From positions 60,818,419 through 60,882,418 of the forward strand of contig NC_134095.1 of NCBI RefSeq assembly GCF_000715075.1: 64,000 bases of DNA. Direction: 5' to 3'. The DNA comes from Nicotiana tabacum (Eukaryota; Streptophyta; Magnoliopsida; Solanales; Solanaceae). Below the pieces are notes generated by a model. That model was not told the DNA's origin. It made no database searches and was given only the letters and a program-made list of their open reading frames with translations. Both the position numbers and the translations under genes were made by a program. Below, piece after piece: positions 35,741 through 46,807 of the stretch; within the stretch, counting starts at the first letter, position 1; the number at the start of each line of letters is the position of its first letter.

Positions 35741-35910
35741 TTCTCAATGACGGTTCAAAGCCGGTAATGGCTAACCGTCGACTGACGCGCATTAAATGCC
35801 TAGGAAATTGAACTGACGAGATGTTTCGGTTACCTCTCCTGATTACGCCATGATGTATCGAGGTGAAGATAGAGGGCTCAAATCGTTTCTTATCATTACT
35901 CTCCATAAAA

Positions 35911-36549
35911 TGAGGGGACTATCTATATACGGTCAAAATCGGGCTTGCCCTTTTTGTATGATTAATCGAGACCGGGGCGTGGCAGGCGAAGGTTCGACCC
36001 CATGTCATATGACACGAAGTTAGATTGCCAAGCTCATGACTCAGAGACCGATCGAGATTGAGATCAGCCAAGATGGAGACCGAGCGAGAGGGAAGCCTGC
36101 AGAGCCAACTAACGGAAAGCCAAGATATCCGCGATCGGGCGAGGATCACGGCGGAAATCTCGGCACGTATCAAGAAGAGGCCGATTAATCAGCTAATCAT
36201 GGGATTTCTTACTGTATTTAGGATTGTATTAAGGGTAGGACCCTCCTACTATATAAAGGGGGTTTGATCATTTGTAAGGGGGATATTCATGCAACACAAA
36301 CAATATATTGTCTTTCTCTTAAGCTCTCAATACTATGTTACTTTGTTTATATTTTCTGGTAGAATATTCGTTTGGTTCGAGGGCAATCTAACTTGAGGGT
36401 CAAAGCTATACATTTCTTTTGGTTTGCTTTTATTTCTATTTGCAGTCAATTCCAAATCAGTTTATGTTTTTTCTCAGTTTGTGCCAAGTCAAATCACGTA
36501 TCCTTAAAACCACATATAAATTCAATTGCTATCCGTTTTTAGGTAAACA
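35911..36549 (+). repeat. LTR of the Tat element
   Basis: Begins TGAGGGGACTATCTATATAC and ends GGTAAACA, i.e. TG...CA termini, 639 bp, with a TATA box (TATAAAG, 36252-36258) and a U5-like stretch. The start was chosen from the TG and the family pattern; no clear polypurine tract precedes it, so the left edge could be off by some bases. A target duplication cannot be checked because the 5' end is outside the window. Confidence 0.65.
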
Positions 36550-36948
36550 ATAGTATAATACGATAGGTTATGAAACAACACGTAGCAACCATCCAAACAA
36601 GTCGTGAAGTGCCTCAATGATGACTTTATGTTGAGGTCACGAATATCTAACATATGCATGTTCATCCTATTAAAATTCGTCGTCTAATATACTTCTTAGA
36701 ATTTACTTCTTTCATGTAAAAATAAGAAAAATTCACCATATAGTACGTAGTTCATACAATTTTCAGTTTTACTTTATTTTATACATTATATCACTCCCCA
36801 AAAAGCAAAAACAAAAAAAAAAAAAAAATTTGATCACTCGGAGCCTCCGAGTCGGAGGTTAAGACTAAGATCTGTTTTCCTGCTAAGGTCTTGCAAACAT
36901 GAAAACTTCAAATCGTCACTATCTTAGTGCCCTTGAGAGTATAACGTG

Positions 36949-37007
<59 letters not shown>

Positions 37008-38392
37008 ATTTGATTTTGAGGAAGATTTTCAATTGACTACTGTCTTCTGTGTTTGGACCACTAAGCTAACTATACCCCAAACAGATTACGTTTCTTTGTG
37101 TCACATAGTATGGTGAAAATGCTACGTACAGAAAAATGGTTTAACACTAAACTCCAAAAGGAGAAATGAGGAGTCCTTAAAATGGGATTGCTACACTGCA
37201 CAAATTAAATACATATAGAACTCAAAGTAGTACTTAACTAAGAGAGATCCCTCTCACACCCTTTATTCACAAAAGTATTTAAAGTTTTTGCATTTATCGT
37301 GTACACATATTTTGTATATATTATCGGTGCAATTCAACTAGTTATAGCAGGTTATCACTCTATTTTTCAAGTTACTATATCAGATTCGAATAAACTGAAG
37401 CTCTTCAAAAAAAATCTTGATAGCAACGAGCACAATTCATGGTGGAGAGACATGAAATTGGGGCATCCCATTTTGATTTGTGGGGATAAAAAAGACAATA
37501 ATTTAGGCATCGCATTGTGATTTGTGAAGGAAGAGAGAGTTGACACCTCTAGCTTTATCATTGAGGATTTTGATCATCTTCTAATTAAAACGGGTGGTCA
37601 TGGATTTCCTTTCTTCCTTTTTCTTTTCTTTCTCCATTTCTTTCTTTAGGATATTTGTTTTCTTATCAAGAAAAATTATGAGTATTGCCTTTGTCTCTTT
37701 GAGAACAAATTGCTCAGGTCTTCTTCCAAGTATATGCTCATAACAAGAAAACAACATCGAATGATTGTATCTTTAATGGATAAGCATATCACCAATATGG
37801 AAAATAACAAAAGAGACATGGTCAACCATAAGTTGGTGGACTTACACTTTATCATAACAATAATTTCTTCAATGATAGAGCTCCATGTAGAAGTTACGGG
37901 TGTCAAGTTGATGCGTTAGTATATGAATTCAACTGTGGTCTGCCCAATATTTTATTGGGTCAACATAGCCGAGTCAATAGGCTAAACAATGAGTCACAAT
38001 TTAAGTCGTTTTTCATTTGTTTATTATTTATTTTTTATAATTTGCTTAATTATCAAATCAAACTAACAATTTTTTTTAATTTATTTCTCATGACTATTAA
38101 ACGTAATCGACCAATCACAACAAAAAAATTATTCTTGATAAGTTTACTCAAGGGTCCATGGACGGCATAAGTTGTTTAACAACTGGCCCAAGCTTTTAGA
38201 TTAGCTATAAATAGGTTAAATTGACCTAACCAACAGGGGCAGAGTCAAAAATTTATACAAGAAAATAAAATGTTAAATATGAAATTTCGACTAGTGATTC
38301 AAAGCATTTTTGAGCCCTCTCTTTTACTTCACTAGACTTTTTTGCTTATATCAAAAACATTCAACAACATATGTATAATAAGAAAAAATTAT
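36550..38392. other. Intergenic AT-rich DNA
   Basis: No gene seen. It includes a poly-A run near 36810-36826, a short inverted repeat ACTCGGAG / CTCCGAGT (36836-36852) and an (AT)25 microsatellite. Small ORFs (37299-37520, 37710-37919) have no domain or codon signature that I recognise. Confidence 0.7.
36955..37004. repeat. (AT)25 microsatellite
   Basis: An uninterrupted AT dinucleotide run of 50 bases, likely polymorphic. Confidence 0.97.
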
Positions 38393-38408
38393 CCTATTTG
38401 CATCGTCA

Positions 38409-39811
38409 GTGCAAATAGGAGGGGATTTCAATGGTCATATTAGGTCGACTACCGGCGGCTATAGCGAGGTGCATGGCGGTTTCAGTTATGGGGATAGAAA
38501 CGGAGGAGGTACTTCACTGTTGGATTTCGCTAAGGCTTTTGAGATAGTGATTGCGAACTCTAGTTTTCCGAAGAGGGAGGAGCATTTGGTTACTTTCCAA
38601 AGTACGGTGGCGAAGAATCAGATTGACTATCTTCTCCTTAGGATGTGCGATAGAGGGTTGTGCAAGGATTGTAAGGTTATTCTGGGTGAGATCCTCGCGA
38701 CACAACATAGGCTCTTGGTGATGGACGTCAGTATCAGGGTAAAGGGTAAGAAGAGGTTTGTACGAGGACGATCGAGGATTAGGAGGGGAGCCTTGACTAA
38801 GGATAAAGCCCAGGAGTTGGAGGGGAGGTTATCGCATATGGGAGCCTAGAGGAGTAGTGGGGACGTGAGCGTTATGTGGACGACAACGGCGGACTGTATT
38901 AGGGAGGCGGCGAGAGAGGTGCTACGGGTATCGAAGAGTTACTCCGGCGGGCACAAAGGTGATTGGTGGTGGAATAAAGTGGTTCAAGGTAAAGTGAAAG
39001 CGAAGAAGGCGGTGTACCTGAATTTAGTAGGGAGCACATGCGAGAAGGAGAGGAGAGCGAACAGAGAGAGGTATAAGGTAGCTAGGAAGGACGCGAAGTT
39101 GGCGGTCACGAAGGCTAAGATTGCGGCGTGTGTTCGTCTGTACGAGGAATTGAGGGACAGAGGCGGAGAAAAGAAGTTATTCCGTCTAGCCAAGGCAAGA
39201 GAGAGGAAGGATCGGAATCTGAATCAATTGAGGTGCATCAAAAATGAGTACGGTAAAGTATTAATGGGAGAGGCTCAGATTAAGCGGAGATGACATACTT
39301 ACTTTCATTAACTTCTGAACAAAGAAGGGTGATTGGGACATTGTGTTAGGTGAATTGGGGAACTCTGAGAGTCTCCGAAACTTTGGGTACTGTAGGCGCA
39401 TTAAGGTTGTGGAGGTCATGGGGGCTATGTGTAAGATGAGTAGGGGTAGAGCAACCAGACCAGACAAAATTTTGGTTGAATTTTGGAGGTGTATTCTGGA
39501 CAGAGCAGGCTTAGAGTGGTTGATTGGGTTATTTAATGTTATTTTCAAGATGAAGTAGATGTCGTATAAGTGGAAGTAGAGCACGGTGGTACCATTGTAC
39601 AGGAACAAAGATGATATTCAGAGTTGTAACAACTATAGTGGTATCAAGTTGCTAAGTCATACCATGAAAGTTTGGCAGCGGGTGGTAGAAGCGAGGGCGA
39701 TGAGGACGGTGTTTATATTCGACAACCAGTTCAGGTGTTGACTACAGAAGCTCCACCTTATTATAAGGTTGGTGGAACAGTACATGGATAGGAAGAATTA
39801 CCTACACATAG
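38409..39811 (+). pseudogene. LINE endonuclease and RT N-terminal part
   Basis: The first codons read GGDFNGHI, the catalytic core of an apurinic endonuclease domain, then FPKREEHLVTFQS and NQIDYLLLR (second half of the domain). Stops at 38847 and 39291 and a frame change near 39295 interrupt it. Downstream, MSRGRATRPDKI and NNYSGIKLLSHTMKVWQRV are the first RT motifs, with further stops near 39556, 39575 and 39738. The part before the endonuclease motif is missing by truncation. Confidence 0.85.
39807..39811. repeat. Target-site duplication CATAG, left copy
   Basis: CATAG precedes the TG of the copia 5' LTR and recurs at 48502-48506. Both lie in the LINE RT frame. Confidence 0.92.
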
Positions 39812-39929
39812 TGATAGGTTACAAGTACCTTTGGCACAAGTACTTTTTATGTTTTGATGATCTAACAAACTTACCATTCAGAACCAGATAAGGAACCTGT
39901 TGCATATCTACAAGACCTTGAATTACAAA

Positions 39930-40138
39930 GTTCTGGGTTGGGATCTAGCCCTTGGGAAAGCAAGGTGAATGCTATTACTAAATCAAAGGACCTGCAGGAG
40001 CTGACCATAGAAGAGCTGGTTGGAAATCTGAAAACCTATGAGATGAAGAGGAAGATAGACAGTGAAAGAAGAGAACTAAAGAAAGAAAAGAACCTGGTAC
40101 TCAAAGCTGATAGCAATGACTCAAGTGAGGAAGAGTAG
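39930..40138 (+). pseudogene. gag: gag fragment inside the SIRE 5' LTR (U3)
   Basis: The frame reads WESKVNAITKSKDLQELTIE, then EELVGNLKTYEMKRK and NLVLKADSNDSSEEE. This is the part of SIRE-type gag that lies between the capsid and the zinc knuckle in relatives. It sits upstream of the TATA box and so in U3. The same piece is in the 3' LTR at 46930-47121, and the internal gag of this element lacks it. It has no start codon of its own that looks conserved. Confidence 0.8.
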
Positions 40139-40317
40139 AAGGAACATCTTAGGGAATAGGTCCATACCAGTTCTCGAGGAGACTGTATGAAGTCAACTCT
40201 CCAGTAGAAAAGTTGTTGCTTGCTCACGCTATTGTACAGGAACAGTGCAATAGTGAACTTTCTTAGGAAGGCTTTTTACCTACCTTGCTTACATCATTGT
40301 AAGTGATGTCACACACA

Positions 40318-40325
40318 TATAAATA
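40318..40325 (+). promoter_or_regulatory. TATA box of the SIRE LTR
   Basis: TATAAATA follows an inverted repeat ACATCA / TGATGT (40291-40309) containing a bZIP-like TGATGTCA. Transcription would start some 30 bases downstream and include the hairpin array. Confidence 0.6.
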
Positions 40326-40936
40326 CAATCAAGGAAGGTAAAATGACTTACTTCATAAGAGAACCAGATAAAGGACCCGAAGCATGTCTGGTACAATCAT
40401 TCAAGTTAATCGACTCAAGATAATCTGGGCAGTGTGCTTTAGATTTACAAGAACCAGATTAGGGACCTGATACCTTAGTGTTCCCCTAACATAAGTATAA
40501 GTCAACTGTACAGCTGGAAAGCAACTGCAAAAAGTAACTGCATGCAACAGTGCAGCAGATAGTGCAGCAGACAGTACAGCAATCACTTTCCATTGAGATT
40601 GGACATCACCATTGTGAATTGACATCACTAAGGTAATGTCTTGTGTAGTATAAACCTCATGCAAGGCACAAGATTCAGGTTCAACACTTGCAAATACAGA
40701 AAATGAAAATCCTCTCTCAAGTGCTTGCAACAATCTCTCCCAAGAACAAAGCTGCTTCAACCTCAAGGACCGGATCCAAGATTGAAGATGTATTAAGTCC
40801 TTAGGTTTGTTGAGTCTTTGTTATTTTTTCTTCAATTGTAACTCCTATCTTGCTTTCTTAGAAGCTATTTTAGGAAACATAAAATCACAAACCCTCCAAG
40901 TTTGTGTCTTGGCTAGAGTTAGTCGGGTTGTAAAGC

Positions 40937-41174
40937 CTCTGTAATAGAGCTATTACAAAGTGGCTTGTAACAGGGTTATTACAAGTTAGAGTGTCAAAAG
41001 CCTTTGTAACTGTAGAGTGACAAAGTGGCTTATGGTGAGAGCATCACAAGTTAGTAAAATCCTTTGTAACTAGGGAGTCACAAAGTGGCTTGTGGTAAGA
41101 GTACCACAAGTTAGTTGAGTTAAATTCTTTGTAATGGAATCATTACAAAGTGGCTTGTAATAGGTTTTTACAAG
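40937..41174 (+). repeat. Eight-hairpin array in the SIRE 5' LTR
   Basis: Four tandem units of 60-65 bp, each with two hairpins joined by TGG: an A type (CTTTGTxxx / xxxACAAAG) and a B type (CTTGTxxx / xxxACAAG). Stems start at 40937, 40964, 41002, 41029, 41062, 41089, 41127 and 41154. The loop-proximal bases differ between units but mostly stay complementary, e.g. GTAATG/CATTAC in unit 4, GTGGTA/TACCAC in unit 3. Confidence 0.85.
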
Positions 41175-41541
41175 TTAGTGAAGTTGAAAGCCTACAAGTG
41201 TAGGTCGTGGTTTTTGTCCCCTTGAGTTGGAATTTTTCCACGTAAAAATCCTCTGTGTTCTTTACTTACTGCCGAGCTACTGTGGTAATAATTAGAGAAC
41301 CTGATTCCCTGTACTGATTGGTTGCACAGTCTGTTGCTTATAGTAGGAACTGCTAGAGAATCTGGTTCTCTATGCAGTGGGAACTTATCATGTGTCTCAT
41401 TTACATACTGGTTCCGCATTTAGCACTGTACCAAACTGATATAGGACCAGATCGCTATACAGTTTGGTTCCTCGATATTTTCAGTGGAAACTCATAGAGA
41501 ACCCGGTTCTACAGTTTGGTGGACGCTCAGTTTCTAACAAT

Positions 41542-41552
41542 TGGTATTAGAG
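41542..41552 (+). other. SIRE primer-binding site (initiator-Met tRNA type)
   Basis: TGGTATTAGAG begins two bases after the LTR end. Copia elements use TGGTATCAGAG; one C-to-T change is present. Confidence 0.85.
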
Positions 41553-41592
41553 TGGGTTCTTTCTAAAAGGGTAACACCTAGAAAGGATCTAC

Positions 41593-43139
41593 ATGGATGC
41601 TCTACCAGACTTTGAGGAAGGTCGATCAACCTATAGTCCACCAAGATTTTAGAAAATGGTTAGTAGAAATGGAGGCATACCCAAGAAGGGTAGCTCTAGC
41701 AGAATCACAAAGGATACGATTGTTGTCAAAAGTGCAGAAAACAGGACATCTTATCAAAGACTCTCCTTTCCACAATCAAGTCTATTACAAACACAATGCT
41801 GACAAGGTGGGTAAGAGGAACCTGGTCCCCGACAGAAAGTTCAAGAGAAGAGATGTCGCTGACAATATTGTAAAGCAAGCTCTGGCTGCCTGGGGAGATT
41901 CCTCTAGTGAATCTGAGGGTGATAATGAAAAGGAAGACACCTCCATTATGGCCGCTGAAAGAAAAGCTGCAAAATATGAGTCCATATTTGCATTGATGGC
42001 AAAATCTGATGAGGATGAAGAAGATGATGATGATGAGGTAAACTTCTTTGATGTTCAAAGAAATCTACAGTATTATTATTTGAAAAAACTTATGTCTTTG
42101 GCTAATGTTTTAATTGATGCGTATCATAGTCTTATAAATAATAAAGATGACTTAACTGTGGAACTGGGAGAAGCAGAACAATCGAGAGAAGATCTAGAAG
42201 TTTGGGTTGTAAACTTAGAAGAAACCATTGAGAGTCTGAACAAAGAAAAAGATGCCTTAACTGAAAAAATTGCAACCATTGGACATGAGAGATAATCTAG
42301 TGGTTGTTGTGGTCAATCTAAAGGAGACCATTGAGTGTGTTAGAAAGGAGAAAGAGGTTTTAACTGAGAAAGTTGTTAACATTAAGCATGAGAGAGATGA
42401 CCTATCAGTTGTGGGTGTAGACCTAAAGAAAATAATTGAGGAACTAAAAAGGGAAAGTAGACTTGGGAACACTCAAAAGGGAAAGAAAGTTGCAAGTGTG
42501 GCATACATTAAGCTTGAAAGTGAGTTAAATTCAGTGAAGTCTAGTTTGTGTGCTGAGCTTGAGAAAAACAAACAACTTCAAGAAGAACTAGATAGAGTGA
42601 AGAGTGATCTTGAAAAATCACTCAAGTGGACCTGGTCCTCTGATGCTATCACTGCCATGTATACAAACAATGAGGGAAACAGGTAGGGAATCGTGTTCCA
42701 AAGGGAAAAGACTCCCTATAACCCTCATAGCAAGTACGTTACTGTACCTGACAATTGGCTTTGCACTCACTGTGGCAACACTGGGCACTTTAAAGAAAAT
42801 TGTAAGGTCAGAATTCAGTCCCAACAGAAAAACAAAATTTTTGCTAAAAAGGTAACTGCTGCTACAGAACCTAGTCCTTCACATAAAAAACATATAATGC
42901 CTTCTTGGACCAAAAGAGCCCTCATTCACCCCTTTTCTCATTACAAGGACTCCTGTAAAGTTAAAATTCAGTCATTGCAGAAAAATAAAGTTTTTGTTGT
43001 AAAGAGGCGTATTGATGAGGAACTTGGTTCCCGGAAAAGAAAATATGTGCTGCCTGCATGGGCAAAAAGAAGTTTGATCTGCCCATTCTATCATTATAAG
43101 GGACTCAAGTTGGCTTGGGTTCCTAAGTTTAATCATTGA
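41593..43139 (+). pseudogene. gag: SIRE gag with a large internal deletion
   Basis: The ATG at 41593 opens MDALPDFEEGRSTYSPPRF and ends at once in TAG (41650). In relatives a long capsid region follows, but here the sequence jumps to the zone before the zinc knuckle (GGIPKKGSSS). The first knuckle (about 41720-41760) is corrupted. From about 41780 a second frame reads KQALAAWGDSSSESEGDNE, an acidic run (DEDEEDDDDE), and repeated coiled coils (LVVVVVNLKETIE). A TAG at 42686 interrupts it before an intact knuckle, CTHCGNTGHFKENC at about 42760-42800. The remaining tail holds two repeats of a Trp-Thr/Ala-Lys-Arg motif (SWTKRALIHPF, AWAKRSLICPF). Confidence 0.82.
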
Positions 43140-44583
43140 TTTAGTGTGCAGGGAACAGTGAAAGGGAGCAGTCAACAGTGGTACATGGATAGCGACTTCT
43201 CAAAGCTCATGACTGGAAGAACAAATGATTTTCTTTTACTGAAAGCCCTGCAGGTAGGGAATGTATCCTCTGGAAATGAAAGAAGGGGTACATTCTCGGT
43301 GTCGTAAAGGTTAGAAAGTCACTCAAATCTGTGATGAAGGGAACAAAGTAGAGTTCTTGTCTAAAGTGTGCACAGTTAATAATCTGGTAATTAGCGAAGT
43401 GGTCTTAGTAACCAAAAGATATAAGAATCTACGTTGCTGATTTTGAGTTTCTACAAGCTGGTGATATGAGCTGCTTGAAGAAGGACCTGGTTCCTGGTCT
43501 ACCAAATGCAAATTTCAAGGAGCACAGAGTGTGTTATGCATATGATAAGGGAAATATCTAATGTTTCAAATGGCAAGGCTGATATGATGAGTCAGATGAA
43601 GGAGGCAAGCGAAGACAATGTCACATCCTCTTCCACTTCTCAAGAGGAACCTGGTACCCCAATTGCTACCACTAAAGCTGAAGAAAGAGTTCGAGATGCA
43701 GCATTAGGAACTCCTGATGCAGAACAAAATAGTGGAAGTCATGATTCTGTTAATGATGATTCACATATGGAAGAACCTGGTCCTTCAATTTTGAAGTTCA
43801 AGTATCCAACTAGAAGCAAAAGAGTTCACATCCCTTCAAAATGTAATCACATCCTTAGACTCTGGTATTCAACCTAGTTCTAAGGTAAGGAACATGTTTT
43901 CCCTCTCAGCGTTCTTGCCTTAGATCAAGCCTAAGAACATCAAAGAAGCATTGAAAATGCTAACTAGATAGTTGTTATGCAAGAAGAACTCCATCAATTG
44001 AGAGGAATCAAATGTGGCCCTTGGTCCCTAGGCCTTCATACAGAATAGTGATTGGAACCTGGCCCAAAACACTCTCACTTGAAGGGTGCCAAGGGAAGTT
44101 TGAGGTATCCTAAGGGAACGAAGGACCTGGTTCCCATCTAGTATTCAGGAGATTCTTTTGATTTGGTTGGATATATTGATGCTGATTATGCTGAATATCT
44201 GGGTGACAGAAAAGGCACTTTTGGAACGACACATTTTCTAGGGTCATACTTGATCTCATGGGGTACAAAGAAACAAACTGTGCGGGTCCTTCTACTACTG
44301 AAGTTGAATACGTGGTTGTTGCTACTTGTTGTGCTCAAATAGTACAGATCAGGCAATATCTTGAAGACTTTGGTGTATTTACAACTTGAACCTAGTACAA
44401 CACAAGAGGACAAAGCATATTTATGTCAGATACCAATTTCTCGGGGACAATGTTGAAAAGGTTTTGATTTGTATGAAGTTCTGGAAGACGAAGGATCGGG
44501 TAGCAGACATCTTCACCAAGTTGCTGAGCAGGGAACATCTTGAAAGAAATCTTCTGGAGTTGGGGTTGATCAAGCTCAACTAA
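43140..44583 (+). pseudogene. pol: SIRE pol remnants: protease start, integrase C-terminus, RNase H end
   Basis: At 43180-43230 the copia protease opening (WYMDSDFSKLMTGRTNDF) is visible, where the active-site motif usually reads DSGCSKHMTG: Asp-Ser is kept but Gly is lost. Fragments of the pre-integrase zone follow (43370-43440). From 43540 to 43850 a segment with SQEEPGTP, EEPGPS and YPTRSKRVHI matches the integrase C-terminus/RT linker. Around 44150-44580 come RNase H pieces (VGYIDADYAEYLGDRK, VADIFTKLLSREHLERN). The integrase core and nearly all of RT are missing. Confidence 0.8.
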
Positions 44584-46600
44584 GAACCTGGTCCCTCGAT
44601 GATTGGCTATGTTAAGAAGGAAAGGTACAATGCTAAAAAGTATTTTTTGGCAACATCTAACTCAAATCTATACTGTTACAGGTATACACATATGGCAGTC
44701 TCAGGACAAAAATAAGTAAGAGTGACATTGCACTTCTAGGAGTCTTTGCTCAAAATTTTCAAAAACAGTCACGAAACCTGGTTCCTATGACTCGGGTTAG
44801 TAGTCTCTTCAATACTTATATGCCTTTTTAAGCTGCTGAAGTGTTATGTCATCAATTTGTTTCTGCCTCTCCTCCTAACTTTTGAAGTCCAAAATGTTAA
44901 ACCTTTTCTAAACTTACTCGTTTCCCCAAAAAGGCACTTCTCTATCTTACACCCAAATAAAATCAATTCTTTTCTTCAAAGTAAAAAATCAACCTTGTCT
45001 CAAAATAATCCTTCTTTCCAAATATGTTAGAACTGATTTAAGCCCAACTCTCTCACTTTCCAAAAACCTAACTCCATCAGAATCAAAACCCCAAGAATTC
45101 TTTGGTAGATTTTGATGGAAGTTTAACTGAAAGGGAAAAGGGTAGATCTAACATTCTAGAGCGTGAGGCTGAAGTTGTTTCTAGATTTGTGTAAACCTTT
45201 AAGGATGGAGAAATTGGTAAATGTGAAGACTGAATGAGGGACCTGATCCCTCAAGTCCTTCTCATGAAGTTAATTTTAATGATGATCTTTTTCCTTTTGA
45301 GTTCTGTGTATAAATAAACTTTCGATCCAGTAAAAAGGACTGATGAAAAGTAGGATGATTGATGATGAAGTGGTGTGACCTACTGATGTTATTGTGGAAG
45401 AGTGAATGAAATGAAATCTTTACCTGTGAGAAAGAATTTAAAAAAAAGGTTGGCTGAGAAAGATGCAGCAGTTGATAAAGGTAAACAGACTGAGAAGAAG
45501 AAGAGGGAGACATGGTTGCTCAAGGATAGAAAGGGTAGTGTAAGTGAGGAACCTAGTTCCTTACTGAAGCAAAAGGTTGAGCCATTAGGTTTGGAGGGAA
45601 AAGACTTTGAAGTCTCAAAAAGTGATGTAAGGCAGAGTGTTGACTCTATTATTGCTGAAAAATGGAGGAACTTCTTAATATTATTGAGTTCCAAAAATAG
45701 AATCACCTATTTGTTCCTCCAAGTCCCAATGTTTCTGAAGAAGAAGAAGTAAAAACTTCTATGTTTTATGTGATACTATGATGCTATATGTGCATGGGAT
45801 TAAGTTTGTTATTGATGAGACGAAGTTTGGAGAGATTCTTGCTGATCTAATTGATGGTTCAACCTACTCAGATAGGTTGAGAACCTGGTCCTCGAGGACC
45901 CTCGGTAGAATAGAATGCTAAGTTGAAGGGTGAAAATGAAAGATTGAGGAAACAGGTGAAGGACCTAAGAAAGTAGATGATCATTGATCAAAGGAGAGTA
46001 AATGAATAAATGAACAAGCTCATCAAAGCCTTAGCCCCTTACTTTTATTCCTGCCCAGTGATCTATGTCTTTCACTCCTTCCAAATTCCCTTGAATTCCT
46101 ACCTTCTTTTGACCCCTATATTTGATGACATTGGTACTTTAGTTGTTTAAATTATCATATTATGTATTGTTGAAAGTACTATGCTTTTGTTATAATTACT
46201 CCACTATGGACAATCACTCTATTTTGTGCCATGACATTCACTTGTTGTTCTTGTTACTGTTTATGATGTGTTGCCCGAGCGGCCTGAGTTAATGTTGCTA
46301 AACTTCTTTTTGGTAGTACTTCTTCTGTTATTCTTTTCGATGATGCCAAAAGAGGGGAGTTATATAAGTGTCAACATGGGAGGAATAGAATAGAATGTTG
46401 TGCATGAAAGATGGATATGCTTCACAGGGGGAACGTTGCTGATAATGCAGGGAAACATATGAGGAATCTGGTTCTCTGGTTCTCAAGAGATAGCTTTGCT
46501 TCGCAGGGGAAACGTTGTTGATAATATGTTGATTATAGGTCTGATTCGCAGGAAACATGTTAGGAATCTAGTTCTCAAGAGGAATATTAATTCTGGGTTT
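44584..46600 (+). pseudogene. SIRE 3' region with remnants of the third ORF
   Basis: A segment at 45402-45752 reads SLPVRKNLKKRLAEKDAAVD and is rich in Lys and Glu, as in the envelope-like third ORF of SIRE elements. Around 45880-46010 short coiled-coil residues recur. Stops in all frames elsewhere show decay. Whether it ever encoded an envelope cannot be told from this copy. Confidence 0.45.
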
Positions 46601-46793
46601 GTCATCAGCAAAAAGGGGGAAATTGATAAGTTATGGAACCTTGAGTTTTGATGATTTGCCAAACAATCTTGAGGAACCAGTTGTGATCGGCTCCTTAGGT
46701 TCGGTTTTCATAGGGAATATGGCTGATTCATAGGGGGGACAATATGGAGATCTGGTTCTCAGGGGGAATATCAATTCTAAGTTTGTCGTCATC

Positions 46794-46807
46794 AAAAAGG
46801 GGGAAAT
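46794..46807 (+). other. SIRE polypurine tract
   Basis: AAAAAGGGGGAAAT directly precedes the 3' LTR TG. A second copy at 46601-46624 belongs to a tandem duplication. Confidence 0.85.

Larger units (their letters stand above)
35096..36549 (+). mobile_element. Tat-lineage Ty3/gypsy element, 3' end only, host of the Athila insertion
   Basis: What remains is an antisense ORF fragment, its promoter and a 3' LTR. Elements of the TatI-TatIII group (Grande, Retand and similar) carry an extra ORF on the opposite strand between pol and the 3' LTR, and this layout matches. The fragment starts exactly where the Athila LTR ends, so the Athila probably landed in this ORF and the rest of the element should lie beyond the left window edge. 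Confidence 0.7.
39812..41539 (+). repeat. SIRE-type 5' LTR
   Basis: TGATAGGTTACAAG to TTTCTAACA. From left: a gag-derived piece (39930-40138), a TATA box (TATAAATA, 40318-40325), tandem AGTGCAGCAG copies near 40545-40580 and the eight-hairpin array (40937-41174). It differs from the 3' LTR by substitutions and indels, including about 24 bp in the AGTGCAGCAG repeats and a 15-bp deletion in the gag piece. Confidence 0.93.

Noticed and set aside
36836..36852. Short hairpin ACTCGGAG / CTCCGAGT as a terminator or microRNA
   Set aside because: Too short, with no transcript context and no extended pairing.
37299..37919. Small plus-strand ORFs in intergenic DNA
   Set aside because: Short, AT-rich codons, no motif, no neighbouring gene signals.
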